This document shows positions 1 through 7,158 of a DNA stretch of 9,934 bases, one piece after another (the first letter of the stretch is position 1; each line of letters begins with the position of its first letter). A program made the position numbers and the translations under genes. Where the stretch lies: positions 1 through 9,934 of the forward strand of contig JALSPH010000183.1 in the NCBI GenBank assembly GCA_026986055.1. The letters are read 5' to 3'. Below the pieces are notes generated by a model that saw only the letters and a program-made list of their open reading frames with translations, had not been told where the DNA came from and ran no database searches. This DNA comes from Campylobacterales bacterium (GTDB taxonomy: Bacteria; Campylobacterota; Campylobacteria; Campylobacterales; Hydrogenimonadaceae).

Positions 1-804
1 GTTTTCAATAGTCACATCCACACTGTTTGGCGTAAAGTTTGACTCGATAGCATCCAACATTTCGCCTACTGTTTGGTTGGCATTGAGAGTGAAACTATTT
101 TCGAAGACAGATCCGTCGCCGTTTCTGCCTCTAATGAAAAAGGTGTAATCATCCTGCTTCCCGGTAATGTCCGAAATCTTGCTCTCAAGTGTCGCAGCGC
201 TGTTTGTCGTGATATCCTGAAGTGAAATGTTTGTCGTCACTTTTTTCGAAAAATTGAGATCTTCTCCCAAAAAAAGCTCGCTTCCGGGGATATTGTAGGG
301 AATCTCCACATTCGCACCGATAACCGCTTTCAACGACTCGCCGTTACCGTGGTAACCGCCCTCAGGATCGACAGGCTTTACGTCTGTAGCGGTTCCGGAG
401 AAGAGAAACCGCCCGTTTATTGAGCTGTTGGAGAGGTTTACAAGGTGCTCTTTTAGAGACTTCATCTCGTTGCTTATGGCAAAATAGTTGCTGTCGGCAT
501 TAGCCCCGTTTGCCGCTTGGATAAGAAGTGTCTTGAAACGGGTCAAAGAGTCGGTAAACTGAAACATAACCGAGTCGGTATTTCTGGCGAAGTTCTGGGC
601 ATCGGTAGAGACCTCGACCGCCTGCGAAAGAGTCGTCTCTTCATAATCGAGCCGTAGCGTGTCACTGAAAACCTGCGGAGATTCGTAGCCATATTTTATT
701 TTCAATCCGGATGATATCTGTCGATTCAAAATATCGAGCTGCTGTTTAATAGTCTGCTGGTCGGCTACGAAAGTGTTGTAAAAGTTGTTTTGGGTTATTC
801 TCAT
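1..804 (-). CDS. flgL: Flagellar hook-associated protein 3 FlgL, N-terminal part (cut by left window edge)
   Basis: The minus strand is open from an ATG at 804 down to base 1 (268 codons, no stop), so the C-terminus lies outside the window. The protein starts MRITQNNFYN and has the heptad-like, glutamine- and serine-rich helical N-terminus of the flagellin family (about residues 1-140), including QISSGLKIKYGYESP near residues 28-42, the usual 'SSGL+I' signature of FlgL and flagellin. A stretch NSSINGRFLFSGT follows near residues 126-138; this FLFSGT motif is characteristic of FlgL rather than flagellin. FlgL forms the junction between hook (via FlgK) and filament outside the cell and is exported by the flagellar type III apparatus, which fits the absence of a signal peptide. 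A purine-rich AGAGAGG stands about 10 bases before the ATG. A sigma-28-type promoter lies about 100 bases upstream. The gene diverges from hup. Confidence 0.9.
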   Translation of the reverse strand, partial: MRITQNNFYNTFVADQQTIKQQLDILNRQISSGLKIKYGYESPQVFSDTLRLDYEETTLSQAVEVSTDAQNFARNTDSVMFQFTDSLTRFKTLLIQAANGANADSNYFAISNEMKSLKEHLVNLSNSSINGRFLFSGTATDVKPVDPEGGYHGNGESLKAVIGANVEIPYNIPGSELFLGEDLNFSKKVTTNISLQDITTNSAATLESKISDITGKQDDYTFFIRGRNGDGSVFENSFTLNANQTVGEMLDAIESNFTPNSVDVTIEN

Positions 805-900
805 TTTACCGATCCCTCTCTATTTTCCATATATTTTGATAAAAGCAAAAACGGTTCCTTTGATTATTACCGCACCAACCAAAAACCCTCATCTTTTAAA

Positions 901-927
901 ATATCGGTAGAATCGAAACTTTGTTTA
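901..927 (-). promoter_or_regulatory. Sigma-28 (FliA)-type promoter for flgL
   Basis: On the minus strand, TAAA (924-927) is followed by exactly 15 bases and then ACCGATAT (901-908). This matches the flagellar sigma-28 pattern TAAA-N15-GCCGATAA at both boxes and in spacing. Transcription would begin near 893, giving a 5' leader of roughly 90 bases before the flgL ATG at 804. Late flagellar genes are typical sigma-28 targets, so sequence and context agree. The start point is inferred, not seen. Confidence 0.7.
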
Positions 928-946
928 GTTTTTTTAACAATTTTTC

Positions 947-975
947 TTGCAATTTGGAATAAAACATTGTACAAT
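947..975 (+). promoter_or_regulatory. Sigma-70-type promoter for hup
   Basis: TTGCAA (947-952) and TACAAT (970-975) are separated by 17 bases, a near-consensus housekeeping promoter. The predicted start is near 982, giving a leader of about 25 bases before the hup ATG at 1007. The -10 box lies inside the perfect palindrome ATTGTACAAT (966-975). The promoter is back to back with the sigma-28-type site for flgL. Confidence 0.7.
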
Positions 976-1006
976 GACCGTGTAAATCTCATCTAAGGAT
1001 AGCCAC

Positions 1007-1282
1007 ATGAAAAAAGCTGAATTTGTTCAGGCAGTCGCTGAAAAAGCGGGATTGTCGAAAAAAGACACCGAAGCTGTAATAAATGCAGCGCTTGAAACCG
1101 TTACTGAAGCACTCGCTTCCGGTAAAAGTGTAAGCTTCATAGGTTTCGGTACATTCACGACTGCAGAGCGAGCAGCCAGAAAAGCGAAAGTTCCCGGTAC
1201 AGACCGCGTCGTAGACGTACCTGCTACACGTGCCGTCAAATTCAAAGTTGGCAAGCAACTTAAAGAAGCTGTTGCAAAATAA
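1007..1282 (+). CDS. hup: DNA-binding protein HU
   Basis: This 91-residue protein is a full-length member of the HU/IHF family, small basic dimers that bend and compact DNA in the nucleoid. The N-terminal helical part MKKAEFVQAVAEKAGLSKKD (1-20) is followed by the family core GFGTF at 46-50 and the basic stretch RAARKAK at 55-61. The DNA-intercalating arm has its proline at 63 and the exit strand VPATRAVKFKVGK at 71-83. The arm reads KVPGTDRVVDVP instead of the E. coli-type RNPQTG; I recall similar arms in Campylobacter HU. The ATG at 1007 has TAAGGA (994-999) seven bases upstream. The gene has its own promoter and a hairpin after the stop, so it is probably monocistronic. It could in principle be an IHF-like paralogue, but the sequence favours HU. 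Confidence 0.95.
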   Translation: MKKAEFVQAVAEKAGLSKKDTEAVINAALETVTEALASGKSVSFIGFGTFTTAERAARKAKVPGTDRVVDVPATRAVKFKVGKQLKEAVAK

Positions 1283-1293
1283 CCTCAATCTTC

Positions 1294-1324
1294 AAATACC
1301 GGTTATGGCTTTTAACCGGTATTT
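1294..1324 (+). terminator. Hairpin after hup, probable terminator
   Basis: A perfect 12-bp inverted repeat (1294-1305 with 1313-1324, core ACCGGT) encloses a 7-base loop and begins 11 bases after the hup stop. The stem is strong, but the 3' side is followed by AAGCCC, not a run of T, so intrinsic termination may be partial. Some read-through into the tRNAs is possible. It could also act as a 3' stabilising stem. Confidence 0.6.
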
Positions 1325-1351
1325 AAGCCCTCAACCTATAAAATTCCGCTT

Positions 1352-1363
1352 GTGATTTATAAG
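1352..1363 (+). promoter_or_regulatory. Possible tRNA operon promoter (extended -10)
   Basis: TATAAG (1358-1363) is preceded by a TGTG-like extension at 1351-1354 and lies 10 bases before the first base of tRNA-Leu, the right distance for a tRNA transcript with a very short leader. No recognisable -35 box is present 17 bases upstream. Campylobacterota promoters often lack one. This is inference from position and composition. Confidence 0.35.
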
Positions 1364-1373
1364 CAAACCAGTA

Positions 1374-1460
1374 GCCGGGGTGGTGAAACTGGTAGACACG
1401 CCAGACTCAAAATCTGGTGGGCATTAGCCCGTGCCGGTTCGATTCCGGCCCTCGGTACCA
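1374..1460 (+). tRNA. tRNA-Leu (anticodon CAA)
   Basis: This is an 87-base class II tRNA with encoded CCA (1458-1460). The acceptor strands GCCGGGG and CCTCGGT pair over seven positions with G-U wobbles at 1-72 and 5-68. The anticodon stem CCAGA/TCTGG (1401-1405/1413-1417) encloses the loop CTCAAAA, with anticodon CAA at 1408-1410, reading UUG. The long variable arm GGGC-ATTA-GCCC expected for leucine tRNAs is present, as is the T arm CCGG-TTCGATT-CCGG. It lies nine bases before tRNA-Gly and is probably co-transcribed with it. Confidence 0.95.
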
Positions 1461-1469
1461 TCTTCAGAT

Positions 1470-1544
<75 letters not shown>

Positions 1545-1597
1545 TTTTGAACAGACTTTCCAGCTCCTTTTTTAAATATATCAATATTTCCATATTT

Positions 1598-2488
1598 TTG
1601 AACCCGCTTAGATTACTATTTTTCATACTTTCAACTCTATTTTCCGTCTCTCTCCTGCAGGCGCAAGAAATAGAGCTGAAAGAGCGCTATCTTATCGACT
1701 CAAACATCGTAACGCTGAAAGATCTACATATTTCAAACTCAAAAAGAGCTCTGCTTATACTTAAAGCCGGCAGAGTTAAGTGGAGCGTTCCGGCTTTCAG
1801 AGTCGTAGCGAAACTAAAAGATTTGGGCTACAGTTGCAAACCTCCGAACAGTAGCATGATAATCTTCAAATTGAAGCGAAAAAGGAGTTTCTCTAAACTC
1901 GAAACTTTCTTAAAACGTAGATATGAAGAGTTTTATCCGACCCTTGCAGTCGACTCCGTCACCATCGAACCGACCGGCTCAAGTGCACAAAACTTTTCGC
2001 TCAAACCTGAATGCGAAGTGAGACTCTCTCAAAAAGTTTTCAGAAAGAAGAGAGGAACTTTCACCGTAAAGTGCAACGATAAAAGATACTACTTTCGATA
2101 CAACCTAAAAGGTACCATATCGGTATATAAAGCGAATCATCAAATAAAAAAAGATAAAATAATAGATTCAAAGAGCGTGCGTCCGGATAAGATAGAGTTC
2201 GATAGCTTCTATGCCCCTCCCGTTGTAGGCGATATCTACGGAAGATATATAGCAAGGCAGAATATCGCTTCGGGAAAGGTAGTGACGTCGGCCAATGCAG
2301 AGCCGCTTCCGGCCGTTTTGAAAAACAGCAGAGTGAAATGCTTCTACAAAGAGGGGACCGTCGTTATTGAGTTCGATGCGCTCGCTCTTCAAAACGGCAA
2401 CGTAGGCGACACGGTAACAGTAAAAAAGAGTGACGGAAAAGTTTTAAAAGGTGATGTAGTGGGAAAAGAGAAAGTGGAGATTAAATGA
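1598..2488 (+). CDS. flgA: Flagellar basal body P-ring formation chaperone FlgA
   Basis: FlgA is a periplasmic chaperone that assists assembly of the FlgI P-ring around the flagellar rod. The frame is open back through both tRNA genes, so the start must be chosen. A TTG at 1598 gives 296 residues beginning with a classic secretion signal: one arginine at position 5, a hydrophobic stretch 6-20, and a likely cut after LLQA (22). The next in-frame option, a TTG at 1547 just after tRNA-Gly, adds 17 residues before the same hydrophobic stretch. Neither has a clear ribosome binding site, and no in-frame ATG exists between the tRNA and the signal peptide. The C-terminal half (about 175-236) fits the SAF domain, and the tail (237-296) shows the FlgA hallmark ALALQNGNVGDTVTV followed by KVLKGDVVG. 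The 3' end overlaps ubiX by ATGA. Confidence 0.87.
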   Translation: MNPLRLLFFILSTLFSVSLLQAQEIELKERYLIDSNIVTLKDLHISNSKRALLILKAGRVKWSVPAFRVVAKLKDLGYSCKPPNSSMIIFKLKRKRSFSKLETFLKRRYEEFYPTLAVDSVTIEPTGSSAQNFSLKPECEVRLSQKVFRKKRGTFTVKCNDKRYYFRYNLKGTISVYKANHQIKKDKIIDSKSVRPDKIEFDSFYAPPVVGDIYGRYIARQNIASGKVVTSANAEPLPAVLKNSRVKCFYKEGTVVIEFDALALQNGNVGDTVTVKKSDGKVLKGDVVGKEKVEIK

Positions 2489-3012
2489 GGCTCGTAGTAG
2501 CCGCGACGGGCGCAAGCGGAGTGGAGCTTGGTCTGAAGTTTGTAGAGAGATTGCCGGACTCCGTCACCAGTTACACGATTCTCTCCGAAAATGCCAGAAA
2601 GGTGCTCAAAGAGGAGAAAAAGAGGCTATACTCCGATGAAGATATAGCAGCGCCCGTTGCTTCCGGCTCGTTTCCTACGGATGCTATGGCGATACTCCCT
2701 TGCAGTATGAATACTTTGGCCAAAATCGCCTGCGGCATAGCCGACAACCTAACCACCAGAACCGCCGCCGTGATGATAAAAGAGAGGCGCACGCTTCTGC
2801 TGGCACCCAGAGAGATGCCTTTTAGCGCCATAGCCTTGGAGAACATGCTCAAACTCTCCAGACTCGGCGTCATCGTAGCTCCTCCCATAATGGGCTACTA
2901 CAGCGATCACTCCACTATTGAAGAGATGGAAGATTTCATCATAGGCAAGTGGTTAGACCTGCTGGGCATAGAGCATTCACTATACAAACGATGGAGAATA
3001 GAAGAGTTATGA
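2485..3012 (+). CDS. ubiX: UbiX-family flavin prenyltransferase
   Basis: The 175-residue product is a full-length UbiX/Pad1 protein, which joins a dimethylallyl group to FMN to make prenylated FMN, the cofactor of UbiD-type decarboxylases. Seen in the sequence are the flavin-binding loop TGASG at 8-12, the conserved PCSMNTLAKIACG at 72-84, the phosphate and flavin contacts in KERRTLLLAPREMP at 99-112, and the C-terminal APPIMGYY at 132-139. In Campylobacterota, which make menaquinone rather than ubiquinone, the likely beneficiary is a UbiD-like decarboxylase of the futalosine route (the partner is sometimes called MqnM). This is inference, because no such gene is in the window. The ATG overlaps the flgA stop (ATGA at 2485-2488), and the stop TGA overlaps the coaD start in the same way, implying translational coupling. 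Confidence 0.93.
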   Translation: MRLVVAATGASGVELGLKFVERLPDSVTSYTILSENARKVLKEEKKRLYSDEDIAAPVASGSFPTDAMAILPCSMNTLAKIACGIADNLTTRTAAVMIKERRTLLLAPREMPFSAIALENMLKLSRLGVIVAPPIMGYYSDHSTIEEMEDFIIGKWLDLLGIEHSLYKRWRIEEL

Positions 3013-3503
3013 AAGAGCGTTCAAAAAGGGTTATATACCCGGGAACTTTCGACCCCATAACAAACGGCCACCTCGATATCATCAAAAGAGCCGCAGACCT
3101 CTTTGACGAAATAGTCGTAGCGGTGGCGAAGTCGAGTGAAAAGGGGCCTATGTTTTCACACAAGCAGCGACTCGTCATGGCTGAAGCTGCATGTGAAGAG
3201 CTTGAAAACGTTACGGTTGCCGGCTTTTCGAACCTGCTCGTGGAGTTCTGTCGTGAACGAGACGCAAAGATCATCATTCGCGGGCTCAGAGCCGTAAGCG
3301 ACTTCGAGTACGAGCTTCAGATGGGGTATGCCAACTCATCTTTGGCACCGGAAATCGAGACCGTCTATCTCATGCCGAGCCTTGAGAACGCTTTCATAAG
3401 CTCCTCGGTTGTCAGGGCTATTCTAAAGCATGACGCCTCGTGCGCCCATCTGCTTCCTCCAAAAGTCAACAAAATAATAGAAGAGTCGATAAAATGTATA
3501 TAG
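3009..3503 (+). CDS. coaD: Phosphopantetheine adenylyltransferase
   Basis: CoaD transfers AMP from ATP to 4'-phosphopantetheine, giving dephospho-CoA in the penultimate step of coenzyme A synthesis in the cytoplasm. The ATG at 3009, overlapping the ubiX stop as ATGA, gives 164 residues (E. coli has 159) and places the nucleotidyltransferase signature YPGTFDPITNGH at 10-21, close to the N-terminus as in the family. The TNGH form of the HxGH-type motif is visible at 18-21, followed by RGLR at 91-94 and the C-terminal ISSSVVR at 130-136, which contacts ATP. An earlier in-frame ATG at 2991 would add six residues and is less likely. The purine-rich GAAGAG at 3001-3006 lies close before the start. 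The last ten bases overlap tmk. Confidence 0.95.
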   Translation: MKERSKRVIYPGTFDPITNGHLDIIKRAADLFDEIVVAVAKSSEKGPMFSHKQRLVMAEAACEELENVTVAGFSNLLVEFCRERDAKIIIRGLRAVSDFEYELQMGYANSSLAPEIETVYLMPSLENAFISSSVVRAILKHDASCAHLLPPKVNKIIEESIKCI

Positions 3504-4078
3504 CATTCGAGGGGGTCGATACCGTCGGTAAAAGTACTCAAATCGAGCTTCTTCGCAAAAGATTTGAAGATGTTCTTGTCACGAAAGAGCCGGGCGGAAC
3601 GGAGCTTGGCCAAAAGATCAGAAAAATTCTTCTAAACGAGGGGGGCTTGGGTGCCAGAAGCGAAGTACTCCTCTTTCTCGCCGATCGGGCCGAACATACC
3701 GAACGCATAATTCGCCCCAACGCACATAGGCTGATACTCAGCGACCGCTCTTTTATTTCCGGTATCGCATACGCCCATGTCCATGACAAAATCGAGATAG
3801 ACACCCTTATGGAGCTTAACCGCTTTGCGACTGCGAACACCTTTCCCGACCGCATCATCCTCTTTAAAATAAAAAAGTGTGAACTTGAAAGCAGAATGGC
3901 TCAAAAGAGCGGTGACTCCATAGAGCTTAGAGGTATAGAGTATATGATGCGTGTACAGAAGGTGATGGAAGAGCTTGTAGATCTTTTAGGAATCGACCAT
4001 TTGATTGTAGATGCCACAAGCTCCGTAAAAGAGATAAACGAAAAAATCTACCGATATATCAAGGATTGCAGAAAATGA
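3494..4078 (+). CDS. tmk: Thymidylate kinase
   Basis: Tmk phosphorylates dTMP to dTDP, an essential step to dTTP. The 194-residue protein (family usually 200-215) begins MYIAFEGVDTVGKSTQ, with the P-loop GVDTVGKST at 7-15. It continues with EPGGT at 32-36, FLADRAEH at 61-68 and SDRSFISG at 83-90, the DR[SY] motif that positions the substrate. The LID region reads GDSIELRGIEY at 140-150, where E. coli-type enzymes have DRIE; I recall the same DSIE form in Campylobacter. The ATG at 3494 overlaps the end of coaD by ten bases and has GAAGAG (3480-3485) eight bases upstream. An upstream extension of the frame inside coaD is ignored because the P-loop should lie at the N-terminus. Confidence 0.94.
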   Translation: MYIAFEGVDTVGKSTQIELLRKRFEDVLVTKEPGGTELGQKIRKILLNEGGLGARSEVLLFLADRAEHTERIIRPNAHRLILSDRSFISGIAYAHVHDKIEIDTLMELNRFATANTFPDRIILFKIKKCELESRMAQKSGDSIELRGIEYMMRVQKVMEELVDLLGIDHLIVDATSSVKEINEKIYRYIKDCRK

Positions 4079-5286
4079 TTCAAGCACTTCGCGGAATGAA
4101 AGATATCATGTCTCCACAAAACGAGACTTTCACATATATTGTCGAGACTGCTTCAAAGATAGCAAAAAGGTACGGCTATGAGTACATAGAGACCCCACTT
4201 CTGGAAGAGACGCAGCTCTTTAAAAGAAGTGTCGGAGAGAGCAGTGACATCGTAGGCAAAGAGATGTACCAATTCATAGACAAGGGGGGTCACGACGTCT
4301 GTTTGCGACCTGAGGGTACGGCTGGAATAGTCAGAGCCTTCATTCAAAACAAGCTCGATAAAAGAGGGGGAGTGCACCGCTTCTACTATCATGGACCGAT
4401 GTTCAGGTACGAAAGGCCCCAAAAGGGTCGACTAAGAGAGTTTCACCAGTTCGGATGCGAAACTTTCGGCGAAGAGTCCGTATATGAAGACTTCACTATC
4501 ATTTTGATGATAAAAGATATATTCGATGCACTCGGCATCAAATATACGATAAAGATCAACTCTCTTGGATGCCCGGAGTGTATGCCTGGTTACAGAGAGT
4601 CTCTGGTAAGCCACCTCAGCGACATAGAGGATGGGCTGTGTGAAGATTGCCAAAGACGCATAACGACAAACCCTATCAGGGTGCTTGACTGTAAAGTGGC
4701 AGGCTGCAAAACTCTTCTTGAAAGCTCACCCGTCATCGTTGATAACCTCTGTGAAAAGTGCGACACCGACTTTGGGCGGTTGAGTGCGCTTCTTACTTCA
4801 CACGGCATCGAGTACGAGCTTGACCCGAAACTTGTAAGAGGGCTCGACTACTACACAAAAACCGCGTTCGAGTTCGTAAGCACCGAGGTTGGTGCTCAAA
4901 GCGCCATAGCAGGAGGCGGGAGGTATGACAGGCTCGTAGAGTTTTTGGGCGGCAAGCCTACCCCTGCCGTCGGTTTCGCTTTAGGCATCGAGCGCATAAT
5001 GGAGCTGGTAAAGCTTCCTCAAAGAGAGAGAGAGGGGCTCTATCTTGGAGTTATGCAAGAGCAAGCCTTGGAGAAGATTTTAAAAATAGCCCATAAAAAG
5101 AGAAGCTTGGAAACGGTACATGTCGAATACTCCGCTCGCTCGCTCAAAGCGCACCTTAAAGCTGCAGACAGGATGGGGGTGAGATTTTGCGCCGTGATAG
5201 GAGAAGATGAGCTAAAAAACTCGCAGATTTGGGTAAAGGACCTTCAGAACAAAGAGGAGATGAGAGTTGGGATTGAAGAGTTTTAG
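4075..5286 (+). CDS. hisS: Histidyl-tRNA synthetase
   Basis: HisRS charges tRNA-His with histidine in the cytoplasm. The 403-residue product carries the class II signatures in order: the N-terminal ALRGMKDI at 4-11, motif 2 RPEGTAGIVRAF at 78-89 plus FRYERPQKGRLREFHQFG at 110-127, the histidine-specific LVRGLDYYTKTAFEF at 253-267, and motif 3 AGGGRYDRLVEFLGG to GFALGIERI at 279-308. The C-terminal anticodon-binding domain follows from about 320. The middle has paired cysteines (CPEC 166-169, CEDC 189-192, C206, C211, CEKC 226-229), a set also found in other bacterial HisRS of this subtype, possibly metal-binding. ATG 4075 overlaps the tmk stop as ATGA and has AAGGA at 4061-4065. An in-frame TTG at 4066 is less likely. 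The 3' end overlaps speA by 20 bases. Confidence 0.96.
   Translation: MIQALRGMKDIMSPQNETFTYIVETASKIAKRYGYEYIETPLLEETQLFKRSVGESSDIVGKEMYQFIDKGGHDVCLRPEGTAGIVRAFIQNKLDKRGGVHRFYYHGPMFRYERPQKGRLREFHQFGCETFGEESVYEDFTIILMIKDIFDALGIKYTIKINSLGCPECMPGYRESLVSHLSDIEDGLCEDCQRRITTNPIRVLDCKVAGCKTLLESSPVIVDNLCEKCDTDFGRLSALLTSHGIEYELDPKLVRGLDYYTKTAFEFVSTEVGAQSAIAGGGRYDRLVEFLGGKPTPAVGFALGIERIMELVKLPQREREGLYLGVMQEQALEKILKIAHKKRSLETVHVEYSARSLKAHLKAADRMGVRFCAVIGEDELKNSQIWVKDLQNKEEMRVGIEEF
5253..5259 (+). promoter_or_regulatory. Ribosome binding site that fixes the speA TTG start
   Basis: AGAGGAG at 5253-5259 stands seven bases before the TTG at 5267. This spacing favours that codon over the second in-frame TTG at 5273 (13 bases away). 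The site lies inside the hisS coding region. A nearby ATG at 5260 is in the wrong frame. Confidence 0.6.
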
Positions 5287-7138
5287 CGACCCGACCAGAC
5301 TTTACGGTCTGAACGTTTGGGGTGAAAACAACTTCATCATCGAAGATGGACTCGTAAAGGTAAACCACGGCCAAAGACCCTCTTTGGTCCATATAACCAA
5401 AAAGATGCGCGAAAATGGCTACAAAGGCCCATTGCTTCTAAGATTCCCTCATATAGCGGTAAAGAATGTAAAAAGACTTTTCTCCCATTTTGAAAGAGCC
5501 AAAAAAGAGTTCGGCTACGGCGGCAAGTTCAAAGCGGTATTTCCGCTGAAGGTAAACCAGTTTCCAGGCTTCATCATACCCCTTATGGAGGGTACGAAAG
5601 ATCTCGACTACGGGCTTGAAGCCGGCAGTAAGGCGGAGTTGATACTCGCTATGGCCTATACCAATATCGGCAGCCCCATAACCGTCAACGGTTTCAAAGA
5701 TAGAGAGATGATAAGCATAGGTTTTATTGCGGCGAAGATGGGGCACAATATCACTCTGACAATCGAGGGTATAAACGAGCTTGAACTGATCATAAAAGAG
5801 GCAAAGAGACTCGGCTCGCCTATTCCGAAGATAGGCTTGCGCATAAGGCTTCACACGGGAGGCATAGGCATATGGGCAAAAAGCGGAGGATACAGCTCGA
5901 AATTCGGTTTGACCTCCACCGAACTCCTTGAAGCGATGGATCTGCTCAAAGAGTACGATTTGACGGACAGACTCTCCATGATCCATTTTCATATAGGTTC
6001 GCAAATGAACGACATATCCCCCCTTAAAAAAGCGATCAGAGAGGCGGGCAACATATATGCGGAACTTAGAAAAACGGGGGCGAAAAATCTTCGTGCTATA
6101 AACATCGGCGGCGGGCTGGCGGTGGAGTACAGCCAAAAAGAGGAGCTTTCAAACAGAAACTATACTATAGAAGAGTTCACCAACGACGTTGTCTACCTTC
6201 TAAAAGAGATATCGGCATCAAAAGGGGTGCGTGAACCTACGATATTTACCGAATCGGGAAGATTCGTGGCGGCGGACCATGCGGTGTTGGTAGCCCCTGT
6301 TCTTGAGCTTTTCAGTCAGGAGTACAGTGAAAAGAGTCTAAGGCTCAAAGATAAAGGCAACCCCCCTTTGGTGCAGGAGCTATACGATCTCTACAGCTCC
6401 ATAAATTCAAAAAATGCCAGAGAGTACCTACACGACGCACTCGACCATATGGAGTCTCTTCTAACACTCTTCGATCTTGGTTACATCGACCTAACAGACA
6501 GAGCCAATACCGAGACTCTCGTACACCTGATAATAAAAAAGTCGATAGTGCTTCTAAGAGACAAACCCTCCCAGGAGATAAAAGATGTACTTGAGCGCGT
6601 ACAGGAGCGATACCTCGTCAACTTCTCCCTCTTTCAATCACTCCCCGACTACTGGGGGCTAAACCAGAGCTTTCCCGTCATGCCGCTTGACAGGCTAAAT
6701 AGCCGCCCTACCCGCTCCGCAAGCCTTTGGGATATCACCTGCGACAGTGACGGAGAGGTGGCTTTCAATATAGAAAATCCCCTCTATCTGCACGATGTCG
6801 ATGTCGAAAGGGAGGAGTATTTCCTGGGATTTTTCAAAGTGGGTGCCTACCAGGAGGTTCTTGGAATGAGACACAACCTCTTTACACATCCGACGGAAGC
6901 TACGATAAATTTCGAAGATGATGGCACCTACAGAATCGAAAATATCATAGAAGCACAAAACATTCTCGACGTTCTGGACGATTTCGACTACGACACCAAA
7001 GAGATTGAGCGAAGAATCAGGCAGCAGATAGATGAGTCCGATTCTATAGAAGATGAGGAGCGAAAAGAGATATTGGGTGAACTTTATCTTTACTTAAGCG
7101 AAAATGGTTATCTTAGGACGATCAACTTCAATGAATAG
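5267..7138 (+). CDS. speA: Biosynthetic arginine decarboxylase
   Basis: SpeA removes CO2 from L-arginine to form agmatine, the entry to putrescine and spermidine synthesis. In Campylobacterota this feeds an agmatine/carbamoylputrescine route; the later genes are not in the window. The 623-residue length fits the long fold-III PLP enzymes of this family. Visible are FPLKVNQ at 92-98 with the PLP lysine at 95, the glycine-rich GLEAGSKAEL at 116-125, IHFHIGSQ at 239-246, AINIGGGLAVEY at 277-288 (PLP phosphate loop), ESGRFVAADHAV at 329-340, and WDITCDSDGE at 488-497 with the catalytic-type cysteine at 492. The TTG start at 5267, inside hisS, is supported by AGAGGAG seven bases upstream and by alignment of the following GLNVWGENNF with my memory of the Campylobacter protein. 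cysE follows after 20 bases. Confidence 0.94.
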   Translation: MGLKSFSDPTRLYGLNVWGENNFIIEDGLVKVNHGQRPSLVHITKKMRENGYKGPLLLRFPHIAVKNVKRLFSHFERAKKEFGYGGKFKAVFPLKVNQFPGFIIPLMEGTKDLDYGLEAGSKAELILAMAYTNIGSPITVNGFKDREMISIGFIAAKMGHNITLTIEGINELELIIKEAKRLGSPIPKIGLRIRLHTGGIGIWAKSGGYSSKFGLTSTELLEAMDLLKEYDLTDRLSMIHFHIGSQMNDISPLKKAIREAGNIYAELRKTGAKNLRAINIGGGLAVEYSQKEELSNRNYTIEEFTNDVVYLLKEISASKGVREPTIFTESGRFVAADHAVLVAPVLELFSQEYSEKSLRLKDKGNPPLVQELYDLYSSINSKNAREYLHDALDHMESLLTLFDLGYIDLTDRANTETLVHLIIKKSIVLLRDKPSQEIKDVLERVQERYLVNFSLFQSLPDYWGLNQSFPVMPLDRLNSRPTRSASLWDITCDSDGEVAFNIENPLYLHDVDVEREEYFLGFFKVGAYQEVLGMRHNLFTHPTEATINFEDDGTYRIENIIEAQNILDVLDDFDYDTKEIERRIRQQIDESDSIEDEERKEILGELYLYLSENGYLRTINFNE

Positions 7139-7144
7139 CATAAT

Positions 7145-7152
7145 AAAGGAGG
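7145..7152 (+). promoter_or_regulatory. Strong ribosome binding site before cysE GTG start
   Basis: AAAGGAGG at 7145-7152 is the best Shine-Dalgarno match in the window and sits six bases before GTG 7159. It decides the non-ATG start of cysE and suggests independent, efficient initiation in the 20-base gap after speA. Confidence 0.75.
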
Positions 7153-7158
7153 CATAGC

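Noticed and set aside
966..975. Perfect palindrome ATTGTACAAT as an operator.
   Set aside because: It is explained by the hup -10 box TACAAT and its chance mirror. No second half-site or known regulator pattern is seen.
5438..6136. Minus-strand open frame of 232 codons.
   Set aside because: It lies fully inside speA, which is a well-supported gene. It has no recognisable domain and is a shadow frame of the high-quality coding strand.
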